This document shows positions 1 through 9,635 of a DNA stretch of 64,000 nt, one piece after another. The translations under genes were made by a program, and so were the position numbers. This DNA is from Chloroflexota bacterium (lineage in GTDB: Bacteria; Chloroflexota; Anaerolineae; UBA4142; SHND01): the NCBI GenBank assembly GCA_029778615.1, contig JAKOPZ010000274.1, positions 1 to 64,000 on the forward strand, in the 5' to 3' direction. Every line of letters starts with the position of its first letter. The stretch's first letter is position 1. The notes beneath the pieces were generated by a model. The model ran no database searches. It had not been told where the DNA came from and saw only the letters and a list, made by a program, of their open reading frames with translations.

Positions 1-1518
1 CGACTCGAACCCGATTGGGCATTGCAAGACCCCGACGATTACATTCGCACGTTCAAGACCACCATTCCGGCGGTGTTGAAACAGAGCGGCGTTGACCCGA
101 ATGATGTGATTGGCGTCGGCATTGATTTCACCGCTTGCACGATGATGCCGACGCTCGCGGATGGCACGCCGTTGTGCAACGTTCCCGAATTTCGCAAGCG
201 CCCGCACGCGTGGGTGAAATTGTGGAAGCATCACGCCGCGCAGCCCGAAGCCGACAAAATCAATGCGACCGCGCGCGCAATGCATCAAGCTTGGTTGAAT
301 CGCTACGGTGGAAAAATTTCGAGCGAATGGTTTTTCAGCAAGACGCTGCAAATTTTGGAGGAAGCGCCCGAAATTTACAACGCGGCAGAGCGACTCATCG
401 AAGCGTCCGATTGGGTCGTGTGGCAATTGACGGGACACGAGACGCGCAACTCGTGTACCGCCGGTTACAAAGCCATGTGGTCGAAACGCGAGGGGTTTCC
501 GGACAATGCGTATTTCGCCGCGCTCGATGCGCGACTGGAGCAAGTGATTGACGAAAAAATGTCGCGCGACATTACACCCATCGGACAGCGCGCGGGCGAA
601 CTCTCGGCGCAAGCGGCGAAATGGACGGGACTGAAACCCGGCACCGCCGTTGCGATTGCGAATGTGGACGCGCACGTTTCGGTACCTGCCGCGACCGTGA
701 CCGAGCCGGGGCGCATGGTCATGATTATGGGCACCAGCACCTGTCACATGGTGTTGGGAACGAACGAGCGCGTTGTGCCGGGCATGTGCGGATATGTGCA
801 AGATGGAATCATTCCGGGCTATTTCGGATACGAAGCGGGACAATCGGGCGTCGGCGATATTTTTGCGTGGTTCGTGGACAACGCGGTGCCGCCGGAATAT
901 CACGCGCTGGCAAAGAAAAAGAAAAAAGATTTGCACAGCGTTCTCGAACACGAAGCGGCAAAATTGAAACCGGGCGAATCGGGCTTGCTCGCGCTCGATT
1001 GGTGGAATGGCAATCGTTCCGTGTTGGTGGATGTGGAACTGTCCGGTTTGCTCATCGGCGCGACGTTGGCGACCAAAGCGCCGGAAATTTATCGCGCGCT
1101 CATCGAAGCGACCGCGTTCGGCACGCGCGTCATTGTCGAAGCGTTGGCGCAGCATGATGTTCCGGTGAACGAACTCGTCGCGTGCGGCGGCTTGCCGGAG
1201 AAAAACAAATTGTTGATGCAAATCTATGCGGATGTGACGGGCCGCGAATTCAAAACTGCCGCGTCGAAACAGACCCCCGCGCTCGGCGCCGCCATGTTCG
1301 GCGCGGTCGCGGCAGGCAGCGCGCGCGGCGGCTACGATTCCATTTTCGATGCGGCAAAGAACATGGCGCGCTTGAAAAAAGAGACGTTTACGCCCAATCC
1401 GGCGGCGCAGAAAATTTACGACGAACTTTACACCGAATATGTGACCTTGCACGATTATTTTGGGAGAGGCGCGAATGATGTAATGAAACGATTAAAGAAA
1501 ATGCGGAAGAATACATGA
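1..1518 (+). CDS. araB: L-ribulokinase, 5'-truncated by window edge
   Basis: FGGY-family carbohydrate kinase that phosphorylates L-ribulose to L-ribulose-5-phosphate in cytoplasmic arabinose catabolism. The frame is open from base 1, so the true start lies upstream; about 505 codons are visible against the family's usual 550-570. Ribulokinase marks are WALQDPDDY near the left edge, the ATP-site motif [10 protein letters not shown] about residue 240, and CGGLPEKN in the C-terminal lobe. Xylulokinase was considered but fits less well. An AraD-type epimerase at 14893 supports the arabinose assignment. The gene ends just before a low-GC stretch. Confidence 0.9.
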   Translation, partial: RLEPDWALQDPDDYIRTFKTTIPAVLKQSGVDPNDVIGVGIDFTACTMMPTLADGTPLCNVPEFRKRPHAWVKLWKHHAAQPEADKINATARAMHQAWLNRYGGKISSEWFFSKTLQILEEAPEIYNAAERLIEASDWVVWQLTGHETRNSCTAGYKAMWSKREGFPDNAYFAALDARLEQVIDEKMSRDITPIGQRAGELSAQAAKWTGLKPGTAVAIANVDAHVSVPAATVTEPGRMVMIMGTSTCHMVLGTNERVVPGMCGYVQDGIIPGYFGYEAGQSGVGDIFAWFVDNAVPPEYHALAKKKKKDLHSVLEHEAAKLKPGESGLLALDWWNGNRSVLVDVELSGLLIGATLATKAPEIYRALIEATAFGTRVIVEALAQHDVPVNELVACGGLPEKNKLLMQIYADVTGREFKTAASKQTPALGAAMFGAVAAGSARGGYDSIFDAAKNMARLKKETFTPNPAAQKIYDELYTEYVTLHDYFGRGANDVMKRLKKMRKNT

Positions 1519-1855
1519 TGCAGAGCAAGTACCTAATCTACCAAGAGCATGGACACTAATCACAATTTCTTTTGGATGAAGTCACCACCGACAGTTTGAG
1601 GAACACTAGCGGAGCTTCGAGCTTCATTGAAGCAGGGGCAATCTACTTGTAAGTAGAATTCCACTCCTCCGATTTCTGAACCGAACGGAGGTTCTATGAT
1701 CATATTCGCCTGACAGAGAGTCTCGGAAATTGATTCGGAAAAGGCAATAAGGTCGTTGTTTAGCGAAATCACAACAGGCTCTATGTAGTGCCTCGCGGTG
1801 TTACATTCCCAAGAGCTGTTGGGAGAACTTGTTAATTCAACTAAGGAGGTTGGAA
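1519..1855. other. Gene-free low-GC stretch
   Basis: No convincing gene is seen in these 337 bases. Base composition is clearly more AT-rich than the flanks. A minus-strand open frame (1560-1862) would need a TTG start lying on the ribosome-binding site of the plus-strand gene at 1856, so it is doubtful. The stretch probably belongs to the same acquired or decayed block as the following two genes. Confidence 0.5.
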
Positions 1856-2684
1856 ATGGCAAATGTCGTTTCGAATGGCTTACATTGGTGTAGCCCAGTC
1901 TTCAATCCCGGCAACACTACCGCTCAGAAAGTATACAACAATACCTAATGTGCAACACTTTTGTCCTTTCGAGCGGAGCGAGAAATCTCGCAAGGCGCGA
2001 ATGAGATTTCTCGCAATGACGGCTCGAAATGACATTTGTCCCACAAAAGAGTTGCACATTGAGTATGCCCTCATTGTCGACAAGGCTGTACGCAGATTTG
2101 GAATTCGCAACTTCCAAGTCCTAAATGAGCTGAATCTTGAGTACGAGACAACGTGTGGGAGTCGAACAACAATTGGTGGTTATATGTATAACTTGGCATA
2201 CCACCTCAAGCGACGAGCAGTTCAAGCGGGCACTTACCCAATTTATTTGGGCTTTCCGGGTCCTGGAGGGTCAAAATTTAGTGATGCCAATTGGGGACCT
2301 TACTGGAATGACTATAAGACATTCATAACCCGTCCGTTAGATTTTGTAGCTGACTTTGCCTACAATTGGCTGGCAGTCCATGTTTACGGAACAAGCGAAG
2401 CGGAGTGTGAGCAAAATCTAATAGGAGCGTACGATGATTTAAGGGTAAGGATTCCGCAGTATCCTCATCGTTACACAGAGTGGAGTATTCCAAACGATGT
2501 TCCTAACCGGGCAGCTGCTATGGCATCTGCATTAAGGAGTTTCCGCAATCATGTCTTAAACCAAAACGATGTTGATGTCTACGCCCTTCACGCTTATATC
2601 TCAAGAATATCAGACCCTGGATCTGGCGGCGATAGATACGGGCTAACGCCAGGCGGAGGAGGGCAGGTTGCGGGTGTTTTTTAG
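1856..2684 (+). pseudogene. Glycosidase-like gene broken by a small palindromic element
   Basis: A strong ribosome-binding site (AAGGAGG, 1843-1849) precedes ATG 1856. The frame reads MANVVSNGLHWCSPVFNP and on to VYNN, then stops inside the inserted element at 1943-2064. After the element another frame continues (ALIVDKAVRRFGI, then LNELNLEYE, HRYTEWS, VYALHAY) to 2684. Removing 124 bases rejoins the two frames. The NE and TEW motifs resemble the acid/base and nucleophile strands of (beta/alpha)8 glycoside hydrolases (clan A-like); this is inferred from motifs only. The N-terminal part is too short for a whole barrel, so the gene may also be truncated upstream. AT-rich relative to neighbours. 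Confidence 0.55.
1943..2064. mobile_element. MITE-like palindromic element, copy 1 (about 122 bp)
   Basis: The ends are inverted copies of AATGTGCAAC (1947-1956 and GTTGCACATT 2051-2060). The interior is a second palindrome: CGAGCGGAGCGAGAAATCTC against GAGATTTCTC...CTCGAAATGAC. It carries no coding capacity of its own. A second, longer copy with the same ends lies at 43793-43935. No clear long target duplication is seen here; only AT flanks both sides. It interrupts the glycosidase-like gene at 1856. Confidence 0.75.
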
Positions 2685-2797
2685 AAAGTCGCTGGTTGTG
2701 CAAGGCATAGTCTAAGATTTCGATGCTGGTATAGGCAATTTTGCTTATACCAGCCAATCTATATCTTAGCCCGCCTGAGCGAGTAGGAGGCTCGAAA

Positions 2798-3865
2798 GTG
2801 AATAAAAAGAAATACCAATCAATCTTTGCCATTTTACTTGCACTGGTGTTGCTCATGGTTATTTGGGGAGTAGTTCCGGTTTTTCGGAATTTGGGGATTA
2901 TAGATGATGTAATCATTAGCAGTCCAAGTCAAGTAGCAAACGCACAGACACGCTCCATAGTGCCTTCTAGCCCTCCTATAATTAATATTGTTTTTCCTCA
3001 AGATGGACAGGGAAATGCCGTTGCTGTCGAACAATCGCGTGCTGTGAATGTTAGTGCTTGGTATCCGGAAGCAGTGAACTGTAACCCACCAGAGCCCGCT
3101 TTGAGTTTATATTACTTGGGGCAGAGAATGTACGTTGCAAAGAATAATGAGCCATTAGAAGCAGTCAATATCAAACCCTATCTTACTGTCAAGAACTTGA
3201 CAGGCAGAAGCTTTCCCGCAATTGTGTTTGATAATATCCCTGTGAATCTATCCGAAGACCCTTCGAGCAAGTACTCTCTGGTTCTGGCTTCGCGCGATTC
3301 GGTTGGAAATGGGTCTGTGTGGATTCACGGAATCGATTCTCGAACCATCTCACCATATCCAATTTCTCCATTGGGTATTACTAAGGTTGACCCCAAAAAT
3401 GGTCCTTGGGACTTGGACAGTCGCATTCAAATTGTTTTTCCCCACGATGAACATGGAAGCTATACAGCATCCGAGTCTGCAACCTTTGTGAATGTCGCAG
3501 TGGATTTGTTCAAGCATGGAACACTTGAGTCTGTGCCCTTAGATTATCCCAATGCAGCTTTACAAAATTATGTTCGTGAACCCTATCTTCTGATAGCGGA
3601 GGGAAATCAACCTTTTTCCGAAGGCGAGAACAACAAGCGCTGGCTACCGCAGAAGACGACGTATACAATTAATGGCAAGACGTACCCAAGATGGGTCTTT
3701 AATGATATACCCGTCACGCCAGGCACTACTTATCACTTTATGGTTCTCGTGGGCCGCGGCTCAAGACCCCCGTGGGTTACTACCTTTCCCACCGTTTGGA
3801 CCCACGCTGCTGATACGCGCACCATCATGCCGGAGCCGCAGGTTCCACCAGCGTGCATACCCTAA
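2798..3865 (+). CDS. Secreted or membrane-anchored protein of unknown function
   Basis: GTG start at 2798 chosen because AGGAGG (2785-2790) sits eight bases upstream. The protein (355 aa) begins VNKKK, then one hydrophobic segment (about residues 8-28, AILLALVLLMVIWGVV), so it is either secreted or anchored by its N-terminus. The rest looks like two related beta-rich halves: INIVFPQDGQGN, FDNIPVNL and DSRTI in the first recur as IQIVFPHDEHGS, FNDIPVTP and DTRTI in the second. This indicates an internal duplication of about 150 residues. Family not recognised. Low GC like the gene before it, suggesting joint acquisition. Confidence 0.7.
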   Translation: MNKKKYQSIFAILLALVLLMVIWGVVPVFRNLGIIDDVIISSPSQVANAQTRSIVPSSPPIINIVFPQDGQGNAVAVEQSRAVNVSAWYPEAVNCNPPEPALSLYYLGQRMYVAKNNEPLEAVNIKPYLTVKNLTGRSFPAIVFDNIPVNLSEDPSSKYSLVLASRDSVGNGSVWIHGIDSRTISPYPISPLGITKVDPKNGPWDLDSRIQIVFPHDEHGSYTASESATFVNVAVDLFKHGTLESVPLDYPNAALQNYVREPYLLIAEGNQPFSEGENNKRWLPQKTTYTINGKTYPRWVFNDIPVTPGTTYHFMVLVGRGSRPPWVTTFPTVWTHAADTRTIMPEPQVPPACIP

Positions 3866-4013
3866 CTTGGATGGATTCGAAACCCCTACCATTTTGCCAA
3901 GGGACGAAGAATTCATCAAACGATTCTGTTACGCGAATCTTGTGTCAGTACGAACACTTCTAAATGGCGGTGGTTCATTTGGTGCAGTAATTGTGCATTG
4001 AACGGAGCGTACG

Positions 4014-5600
4014 ATGTCGTACAAAGTTTTCTTTGTCGAAGACGAAATCGTTACCCGAGAAGGGATTCGGGACAATGTGGACTGGCAAGCCGACGGGTTT
4101 GAATTGTGCGGCGAAGCGCCCGACGGCGAAATGGCGCTGCCGCTGCTGCAAACGACGAAACCCGATGTCTTGATTACGGACATCAAGATGCCGTTCATGG
4201 ACGGGTTGCAGCTCGCGCGCATCGTCCGCGAAAAAATGCCGCAAACCAAAATTGTCATCTTGAGCGGACACGACGAATTCGAATACGCGCAAGAAGCAAT
4301 CAAACTCGGTGTCACCGAATATCTGCTCAAGCCCGTCACCGTGCAAGATGTTCATCACGTCTTGCAGCGCGTCGCATCCAAGATTGACCGCGAACATCAA
4401 GAACAGGCAAAACTCGAACAACTGAAAACCCAAGTCCAGGAACATCGCGCCGCGCTCACAGAACGTCTCTTGCTCAAACTGTTGGTCGGCGCGATTTCGT
4501 TGACGGAAGCGATTGAGCAAAGCGAACTGTTGGAAATGGATTTGGTCGCGCGCTGTTATGCCGTCGTCGTCATTCGGTTTACGCGCGACGACGCGCAACA
4601 AAAATTTGATTACGCGGAATTTCAACACGCACAGGAAATTGTCGCAAAGGTTATCGGGAACAATCCCGATGTATTCATCATTCGCAAAGACCTCGAAGAA
4701 CTTGTGTTGATTCTCAAAGGAAACACCGCAACATACCTCGAAGAAGAACGCGATTTTTTGCTCGAACAAATTTCGCAGCACATCGCGCAAACGAATCTCG
4801 AATTAATCATTGGCATCGGCGCGCCGCGCACGCGCATGGCGGACATTGGACAATCGTTCATCGAAGCACTGGAGCAGGTGCAAACGCGCGCGCAAGAAAA
4901 TCGGAGCGAACCTGCGAGCCCCGTCGAGACGACGGAACTGCTCAAGGTGGACAAATCGGCAGTGGAAGATTATTTGAAATGCGGCGTCAAACAAGATTTC
5001 GACGATTTCTTTGACGCGTTTCTCGCGCCGCTCGGCGAGACCGCGTTTCATTCCGCGATTGTAAAAAATTACGTGTTTATGGATTTGGTGTTCACCACCG
5101 CGCGCTTTATTCAAAATTTGGGCGGCGCGGTGGAAGAGGTTTTGCCCGAACTCGAACAAGTAGAAAATGTATTGAGCGAAATCAAAACGCTCGAACAATT
5201 CCGCGAACACGCGCAGCAGCTGCTCACGCGCGCGCTCACGTTCCGCGACGAGCAGACGAATGGTTCGCACGCGGGCGTGATTCAACAGGCAAAAGAATTT
5301 CTCGAACGCAATTACATGGACGCCGAAATTTCGCTCCACGCGGTGGCGGCGCGCGTGGGACACAGCCCTTGCCATTTCAGCACCGTGTTTGGCGAAGAAA
5401 CGGGGCAGACGTTCAAAGAATACTTGACGGAACTCCGCATCAAGCGCGCGAAAGAATTGTTACGCACAACAACGCTGCGTTCGTCAGAAATCTCGGACCA
5501 AGTGGGCTACAACGACCCGCATTATTTCAGTCTTGTGTTTCGCAAAAGTACCGGAATGTCGCCCAAGGAATTTCGCCTCCAAACGCAGCTGCCGAAATGA
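4014..5600 (+). CDS. YesN-type response regulator, REC plus AraC helix-turn-helix
   Basis: Cytoplasmic two-component regulator (528 aa). The receiver domain spans about residues 3-120, with acidic pocket E9-D10, phospho-acceptor D56 (TDIKMP), the LSG switch serine and the LLKPV lysine. A middle region of about 280 residues, as in YesN proteins, is followed by an AraC/XylS DNA-binding domain (about 425-525; EISDQVGYNDPHYFSLVF and STGMSPKEFR). The GGAGCG stretch just before ATG 4014 can serve as ribosome-binding site. It precedes a YesM-type kinase and a CUT2 sugar importer, so it probably activates the importer genes in response to extracellular sugar. Confidence 0.93.
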   Translation: MSYKVFFVEDEIVTREGIRDNVDWQADGFELCGEAPDGEMALPLLQTTKPDVLITDIKMPFMDGLQLARIVREKMPQTKIVILSGHDEFEYAQEAIKLGVTEYLLKPVTVQDVHHVLQRVASKIDREHQEQAKLEQLKTQVQEHRAALTERLLLKLLVGAISLTEAIEQSELLEMDLVARCYAVVVIRFTRDDAQQKFDYAEFQHAQEIVAKVIGNNPDVFIIRKDLEELVLILKGNTATYLEEERDFLLEQISQHIAQTNLELIIGIGAPRTRMADIGQSFIEALEQVQTRAQENRSEPASPVETTELLKVDKSAVEDYLKCGVKQDFDDFFDAFLAPLGETAFHSAIVKNYVFMDLVFTTARFIQNLGGAVEEVLPELEQVENVLSEIKTLEQFREHAQQLLTRALTFRDEQTNGSHAGVIQQAKEFLERNYMDAEISLHAVAARVGHSPCHFSTVFGEETGQTFKEYLTELRIKRAKELLRTTTLRSSEISDQVGYNDPHYFSLVFRKSTGMSPKEFRLQTQLPK

Positions 5601-5643
5601 GCAGATATTTTTCTTGGTCGCGCTTTGAAAACGCGCATTTTCG

Positions 5644-5697
5644 CGAATCCATACGAATCGGCGCGAACGTGAAAATAAAATTATTCGTGTGGATTCG
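5644..5697. repeat. Inverted repeat between regulator and kinase genes
   Basis: CGAATCCATACGAAT (5644-5658) and ATTCGTGTGGATTCG (5683-5697) pair at 14 of 15 positions around a 24-base loop. It covers the upstream GTG at 5689 that would otherwise extend the kinase gene, which argues for ATG 5728 as its start. It could be an intercistronic hairpin that balances expression, or an operator. Confidence 0.6.
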
Positions 5698-5727
5698 TTC
5701 CGATGCGCGTTTGTTTCTTTCAAAACC

Positions 5728-7281
5728 ATGATTCGTAAAGAGCTGGCAACTTTTCCCGCAAGTATTCTTGCAAAATTTTCAACCGACGCGCGCGCGTGGG
5801 CTGGAATGCCGCGCCGTGTTGCCGCGCGCGTGGTAGATTTGTACGCGCGGCTCAATCTTTCCATTCGCGCGAAAATTTTATTGTCGCTCTGTTTTGTGAT
5901 TGTTTTGATGGGAACGATTAATGCGTTGTTGATGCTCCAAGTGTTGAACGTGAGTCGGCAGTACGATGCGATTATTACGAACGTGGCGACGGCGAACAGC
6001 ATCAGCGGCATCAAAACGGACATTGACGCGGAAATGTGGAACATTGTTGCGGGCAGAATTGATTTCGCGCAGGGCAGACAAAATAAAATTATCAACGACG
6101 TCAACTTGAAAGTGCGGTGGATGCAGGACAATACGGATTCGCCGCGCGCAAAAATCAAACTCGACGTAATACTGCGTTCGATGCAAACGTTGAACGAAGA
6201 CGTGGCGCGCATGGGCGAACAGATTGCGCGGCACAGCACTGCGTTCGAAAACGAAGCCGCGCTGGAAAAGATTCGCTTTGATTCGTCGGTGGTCGAGGAG
6301 GTCGTCCAGGACTATGTGTTGTTTGAAGTCCAACGCACCGAAAAGCAATATCAAGAAATGCGCGAGGGACTGACCCACTGGTTTTTTTCGTTTGTGGCGT
6401 TGACGCTCGTCGCCGTCGGGTTTGCCGTCATCGCCACGTGGGGCATTTCGCGCAGTATCTATTTGCCCATCAAAAAATTACACGATGTGACACGCACGCT
6501 TACGAAAAATGATTTGCAAGCGCTCATGACGCGCGATAACGTGGACGAAATCACCGAGCTCGGCATGAGTTTCAATATCATGATTGGAAAAATTCGCGAA
6601 CTGTTGGACGCGAAAATTCAAGAGCAAGAGAACTTGAAAAAGGCGGAACTGCGCGCGCTGCAAGCGCAAATCAATCCGCATTTTCTCTACAACACGCTCG
6701 ATACGATTATTTGGATGGCGCAATCGAAAAAGACCGACGATGTAATTGAAATCGTCAGCGCGCTGTCCAATTTTTTCCGCATCAGTTTGAGCAAAGGTAA
6801 AGATTGGATCACGATTGGCGAAGAGATTGAACGCACGCGCAGTTATTTGACGATTCAAAAGATGCGCTACCGCGACATTATGGACTTTTCGATTGAGGTG
6901 GATGACGCGGTGCGCCAAAACACGGTGTTGAAACTCGTGCTGCAGCCGTTGGTGGAAAACGCGTTGTATCACGGCTTGAAAACGCAGCGCCAGCGCGGCA
7001 CGATTACGGTCTGCGCGGAATTGAAAAACGAAAACCAAGTGTTGCTCCAAGTCCGGGACAATGGCATCGGCATTCCACCTGACAAGCTCGCCGAACTGCG
7101 CCGCGCGTTGAATCAAGATACCGAAACAAATCACGTCGAAAGCGGTTACGGCTTGGTGAATGTGAATCGGCGCATCCAACTCTACTATGGCAAACAGTAC
7201 GGGTTGGCGATTGACAGCGAATCTCTGCGCGGGACGCGCGCGGTGATTGTGATTCCGTTGACGCGCGAGATACAGACCTGA
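5728..7281 (+). CDS. YesM-type sensor histidine kinase
   Basis: Membrane histidine kinase (about 517 aa from ATG 5728; ATG 5806 is an alternative, and ribosome-binding sites are weak). A transmembrane helix (ILLSLCFVIVLMG) is followed by an extracytoplasmic sensor region of about 150 residues. A second helix (FFSFVALTLVAVGFAVIA), a HAMP linker, and the His_kinase domain with phospho-acceptor His about residue 318 in NPHFLYNTLDT come next. The HATPase domain has an N-box (LVENALYHG) and G-box (DNGIGIPPDKL). It pairs with the adjacent YesN-type regulator. Kinases of this class usually sense sugars or polysaccharide signals; a direct or binding-protein-mediated signal cannot be told from sequence. 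Confidence 0.92.
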   Translation: MIRKELATFPASILAKFSTDARAWAGMPRRVAARVVDLYARLNLSIRAKILLSLCFVIVLMGTINALLMLQVLNVSRQYDAIITNVATANSISGIKTDIDAEMWNIVAGRIDFAQGRQNKIINDVNLKVRWMQDNTDSPRAKIKLDVILRSMQTLNEDVARMGEQIARHSTAFENEAALEKIRFDSSVVEEVVQDYVLFEVQRTEKQYQEMREGLTHWFFSFVALTLVAVGFAVIATWGISRSIYLPIKKLHDVTRTLTKNDLQALMTRDNVDEITELGMSFNIMIGKIRELLDAKIQEQENLKKAELRALQAQINPHFLYNTLDTIIWMAQSKKTDDVIEIVSALSNFFRISLSKGKDWITIGEEIERTRSYLTIQKMRYRDIMDFSIEVDDAVRQNTVLKLVLQPLVENALYHGLKTQRQRGTITVCAELKNENQVLLQVRDNGIGIPPDKLAELRRALNQDTETNHVESGYGLVNVNRRIQLYYGKQYGLAIDSESLRGTRAVIVIPLTREIQT

Positions 7282-7374
7282 CAGTCTGCAAACATCTGCT
7301 TGACGAGTTAGAGATGATGCTGCACACCGCGTTCGCGCCACGTGAACCTGCGCGCTAAAAACCTGTCAGGTCTG
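7273..7374. repeat. Inverted repeat flanking the kinase/binding-protein gap
   Basis: CAGACCTGACAG (7273-7284) and CTGTCAGGTCTG (7363-7374) are perfect 12-base inverted copies 78 bases apart. The left arm covers the kinase stop codon and the right arm ends 13 bases before the binding-protein gene. The core AGACCTG/CAGGTCT recurs in the palindrome at 9636-9668, so the two are probably related. Confidence 0.6.
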
Positions 7375-7387
7375 GAGACTTGCGAAT

Positions 7388-8395
7388 ATGTCCAAGTTAA
7401 AAATTCTGTTTCGTTTAATTGCGTTGTGCGCGCTCATTCTCGTAATGAACTGCGCGCCGTCCCCGCGCGCCGCGTCTCCTTTGTCGTCGTACGCTGCGCA
7501 AGCTAGCCCCGCGAAAAAAAGTTATCAAGACCTTGTTGTCGGTTACGCGCAAATCGGCGCCGAGAGCGAGTGGCGCACGGGGAATACTGTTTCCATGAAA
7601 GAAGCCGCCGAACAACTCGGCGTCGAATTGAAATTTTCCGACGGACAGCAAAAACAAGAAAATCAAATCAAGGCGATTCGTTCCTTTATCGCGATGAAGG
7701 TCGACGTGATTGGGATTTCGCCTGTCGTCGAAACGGGCTGGGATGAAGTGTTCCGCGAAGTCAAGGCAGCGGGCATTCCACTCATTTTGGTTGACCGTCG
7801 CGCGGCAGTGTCCGAAGAGTTGTACGCGACGTATCTCGGTTCCGATTTTGTCGAAGAGGGACGCAACGCGGCACGCGTGTTGGCGCAAATCGTCAACGGC
7901 AAGGCGAATATTGTGGAACTCGTCGGCACGCTCGGTTCTGCGCCCGCGAATGACCGCTACAAAGGATTTCGCGAAATTTTGCAGGCGTATCCTCAAATGC
8001 AAATTATAGATTCGCAGTCGGGCGATTTTACGCGCGCGCGCGGCAAAGAAGTGATGCAAGAATTCTTGCGGCGGCACGGCAGCCAAATTACGGCGGTATA
8101 CGCGCACAACGACGATATGGCAATCGGCGCGATTAAGGCGATTGAAGAATACGGACTGCGCCCCGGCGTGGACATTAAAATTGTTTCGATAGACAGCATC
8201 CGCGATGCGTTTCAGGCGATGATTGACGGCAAACTGAACGCGACGATTGAATGCAATCCGCTGCTCGGTCCGCAGTTTTATGAACTCGCATTAAAAGTTG
8301 TGAACGGCGAAGCGGTGCCGAAATGGGTACCGTCGAAAGAAAGTATTTTTTTCCCGGAAAACGCGGCAGAGCTCTTGCCGACGCGAAAATATTAA
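7388..8395 (+). CDS. YtfQ-like sugar-binding lipoprotein of a CUT2 ABC importer (first copy)
   Basis: Extracellular solute-binding protein (335 aa) with a lipoprotein signal peptide (ALILVMNCAPS, lipid Cys about residue 22). The mature part matches the E. coli galactofuranose-binding protein YtfQ family closely: VGYAQIGAESEWR, DGQQKQENQIKA, SPVVETGWDEV, DSQSGDFTRARGKEVM and YAHNDDMAIGAI. The family binds furanose sugars (galactofuranose, arabinofuranose). GGAG at 7374-7377 serves ATG 7388. A second binding protein follows directly. Nearby araB and araD suggest arabinose or an arabinoside as ligand; this is inference. Confidence 0.92.
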   Translation: MSKLKILFRLIALCALILVMNCAPSPRAASPLSSYAAQASPAKKSYQDLVVGYAQIGAESEWRTGNTVSMKEAAEQLGVELKFSDGQQKQENQIKAIRSFIAMKVDVIGISPVVETGWDEVFREVKAAGIPLILVDRRAAVSEELYATYLGSDFVEEGRNAARVLAQIVNGKANIVELVGTLGSAPANDRYKGFREILQAYPQMQIIDSQSGDFTRARGKEVMQEFLRRHGSQITAVYAHNDDMAIGAIKAIEEYGLRPGVDIKIVSIDSIRDAFQAMIDGKLNATIECNPLLGPQFYELALKVVNGEAVPKWVPSKESIFFPENAAELLPTRKY

Positions 8396-8605
8396 TTCCA
8401 AAAATTTTTCCCCTCGCGCGAAAATTTTTCACCGCTCGACGCGCGGTTCAAACGAATACAAAACAATTCTCTACCAACGTCTCAAAAAAACTCATTCCCC
8501 ATAACGCCATCCCGATTTACACTCCTCATAGATGACAGCGCGTTCCCGGGACGCAATGCTGCATCCGTGTCGTCTAATTGTTTCATCCGAAAGGAGAGGA
8601 GAAAG

Positions 8606-9619
8606 ATGTTTTCGACAAAACGCCTCGTCAGTTATGCGGTGCTTTTCATGGCGCTGCTGGTTGTGATTGCTGCATGTGCCGCGCCTGCGGCGCCCGCCCC
8701 GGCGCCCGCCGCCACTGCCGCGCCCCAAGCCGCCGCGCAAAAAACGTACAAGGACATGACCTTGTGCTATCCGCAACTCGGCGCAGAAAGTGACTGGCGC
8801 ACCGCGAATACCGCATCCATCAAAGAGACCGCCGCCAAACTTGGCATCAAGCAATTGGTGTTCTCGGACGCGCAGCAAAAGCAAGAGAATCAGATTTCCG
8901 CAATGCGCGCGTGCATTCAACAAGGTGTGGATGTGATTGCGCTGCCGCCGGTGGTCGAAGATGGTTGGGAAGCCGTCTTGACCGAAGCGAAAAATGCAAA
9001 GATTCCGGTCATTATTGTTGACCGCAGTGTGAGTGCTGACCCGTCGCTGTATGCCGCGCACATTGGTTCGGACATGGCGCTGGAAGGCAAACGCGCTGCC
9101 GCCGAAATGAACAAACTGTTGAACAATCAAGGCGCGATTCTTGAATTGTCCGGCACCACCGGTTCGGGCGCTGCCGTCGGACGCGCCAAAGGTTTCCGCG
9201 AAGACCTCAATTCCAACATCAAAATCTTGGATTCGCAAACGGGCAACTTTACACGCGCCGAAGCGAAACCGGTCATGGAAGCGTTCTTGAAAAAATACAA
9301 ACCCGGTACGGATTTTCAAGGAATCTTCATCCACAATGACGACATGGGCATTGGCGCCATCGAAGCGCTCAAAGCCGCCGGCGTCAAACCCGGCGAAATC
9401 AAAATCGTCTCGGTGGATGGCACACGCGGTGGCTTTCAGGCGATGATTGACGGTTGGTTCCAAGCGGACGTAGAATGTAATCCACTGTTGGGTCCGCAAG
9501 TCTTTGAGATGGCATTGAAATTGATGAACGGTCAGCCGGTGGACAAGAATGTATTGACCAACGAGACCGTGTATTATCCCGACAAGGCGCAAGAATTGTT
9601 ACCGACACGTCAGTACTAG
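8606..9619 (+). CDS. YtfQ-like sugar-binding lipoprotein of a CUT2 ABC importer (second copy)
   Basis: Second solute-binding lipoprotein (337 aa), clearly paralogous to the product of 7388-8395. Start ATG 8606 is fixed by AAAGGAGAGGAG just upstream. The lipobox VVIAACAAP is followed by an Ala-Pro linker and the YtfQ signature (CYPQLGAESDWR, DAQQKQENQIS, PPVVEDGWEAV, DSQTGNFTRAEAKPVM, IHNDDMGIGAI). The strong ribosome-binding site and downstream hairpin at 9636 fit high expression of this copy. The pair may widen ligand range, or one copy may signal to the kinase. Confidence 0.92.
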   Translation: MFSTKRLVSYAVLFMALLVVIAACAAPAAPAPAPAATAAPQAAAQKTYKDMTLCYPQLGAESDWRTANTASIKETAAKLGIKQLVFSDAQQKQENQISAMRACIQQGVDVIALPPVVEDGWEAVLTEAKNAKIPVIIVDRSVSADPSLYAAHIGSDMALEGKRAAAEMNKLLNNQGAILELSGTTGSGAAVGRAKGFREDLNSNIKILDSQTGNFTRAEAKPVMEAFLKKYKPGTDFQGIFIHNDDMGIGAIEALKAAGVKPGEIKIVSVDGTRGGFQAMIDGWFQADVECNPLLGPQVFEMALKLMNGQPVDKNVLTNETVYYPDKAQELLPTRQY

Positions 9620-9635
9620 AATTCTCCCGAAGACG

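Noticed and set aside
1-1518. Xylulokinase instead of ribulokinase
   Set aside because: GTSTCHM and ALQDPDDY match AraB, and an AraD gene lies in the same locus.
1560-1862. Minus-strand open frame of 100 codons
   Set aside because: Needs a TTG start placed on the ribosome-binding site of the opposite gene and shows no recognisable motif; kept only as a remark.
3866-4013. Possible tRNA near GATTCGAAACCCC
   Set aside because: A T-loop-like word is present, but no acceptor stem or anticodon arm can be folded around it.
8492-9592. Long minus-strand frame opposite the second binding-protein gene
   Set aside because: Composition is the Arg/His-rich pattern of a shadow frame in GC-rich DNA, and the plus-strand gene is certain.
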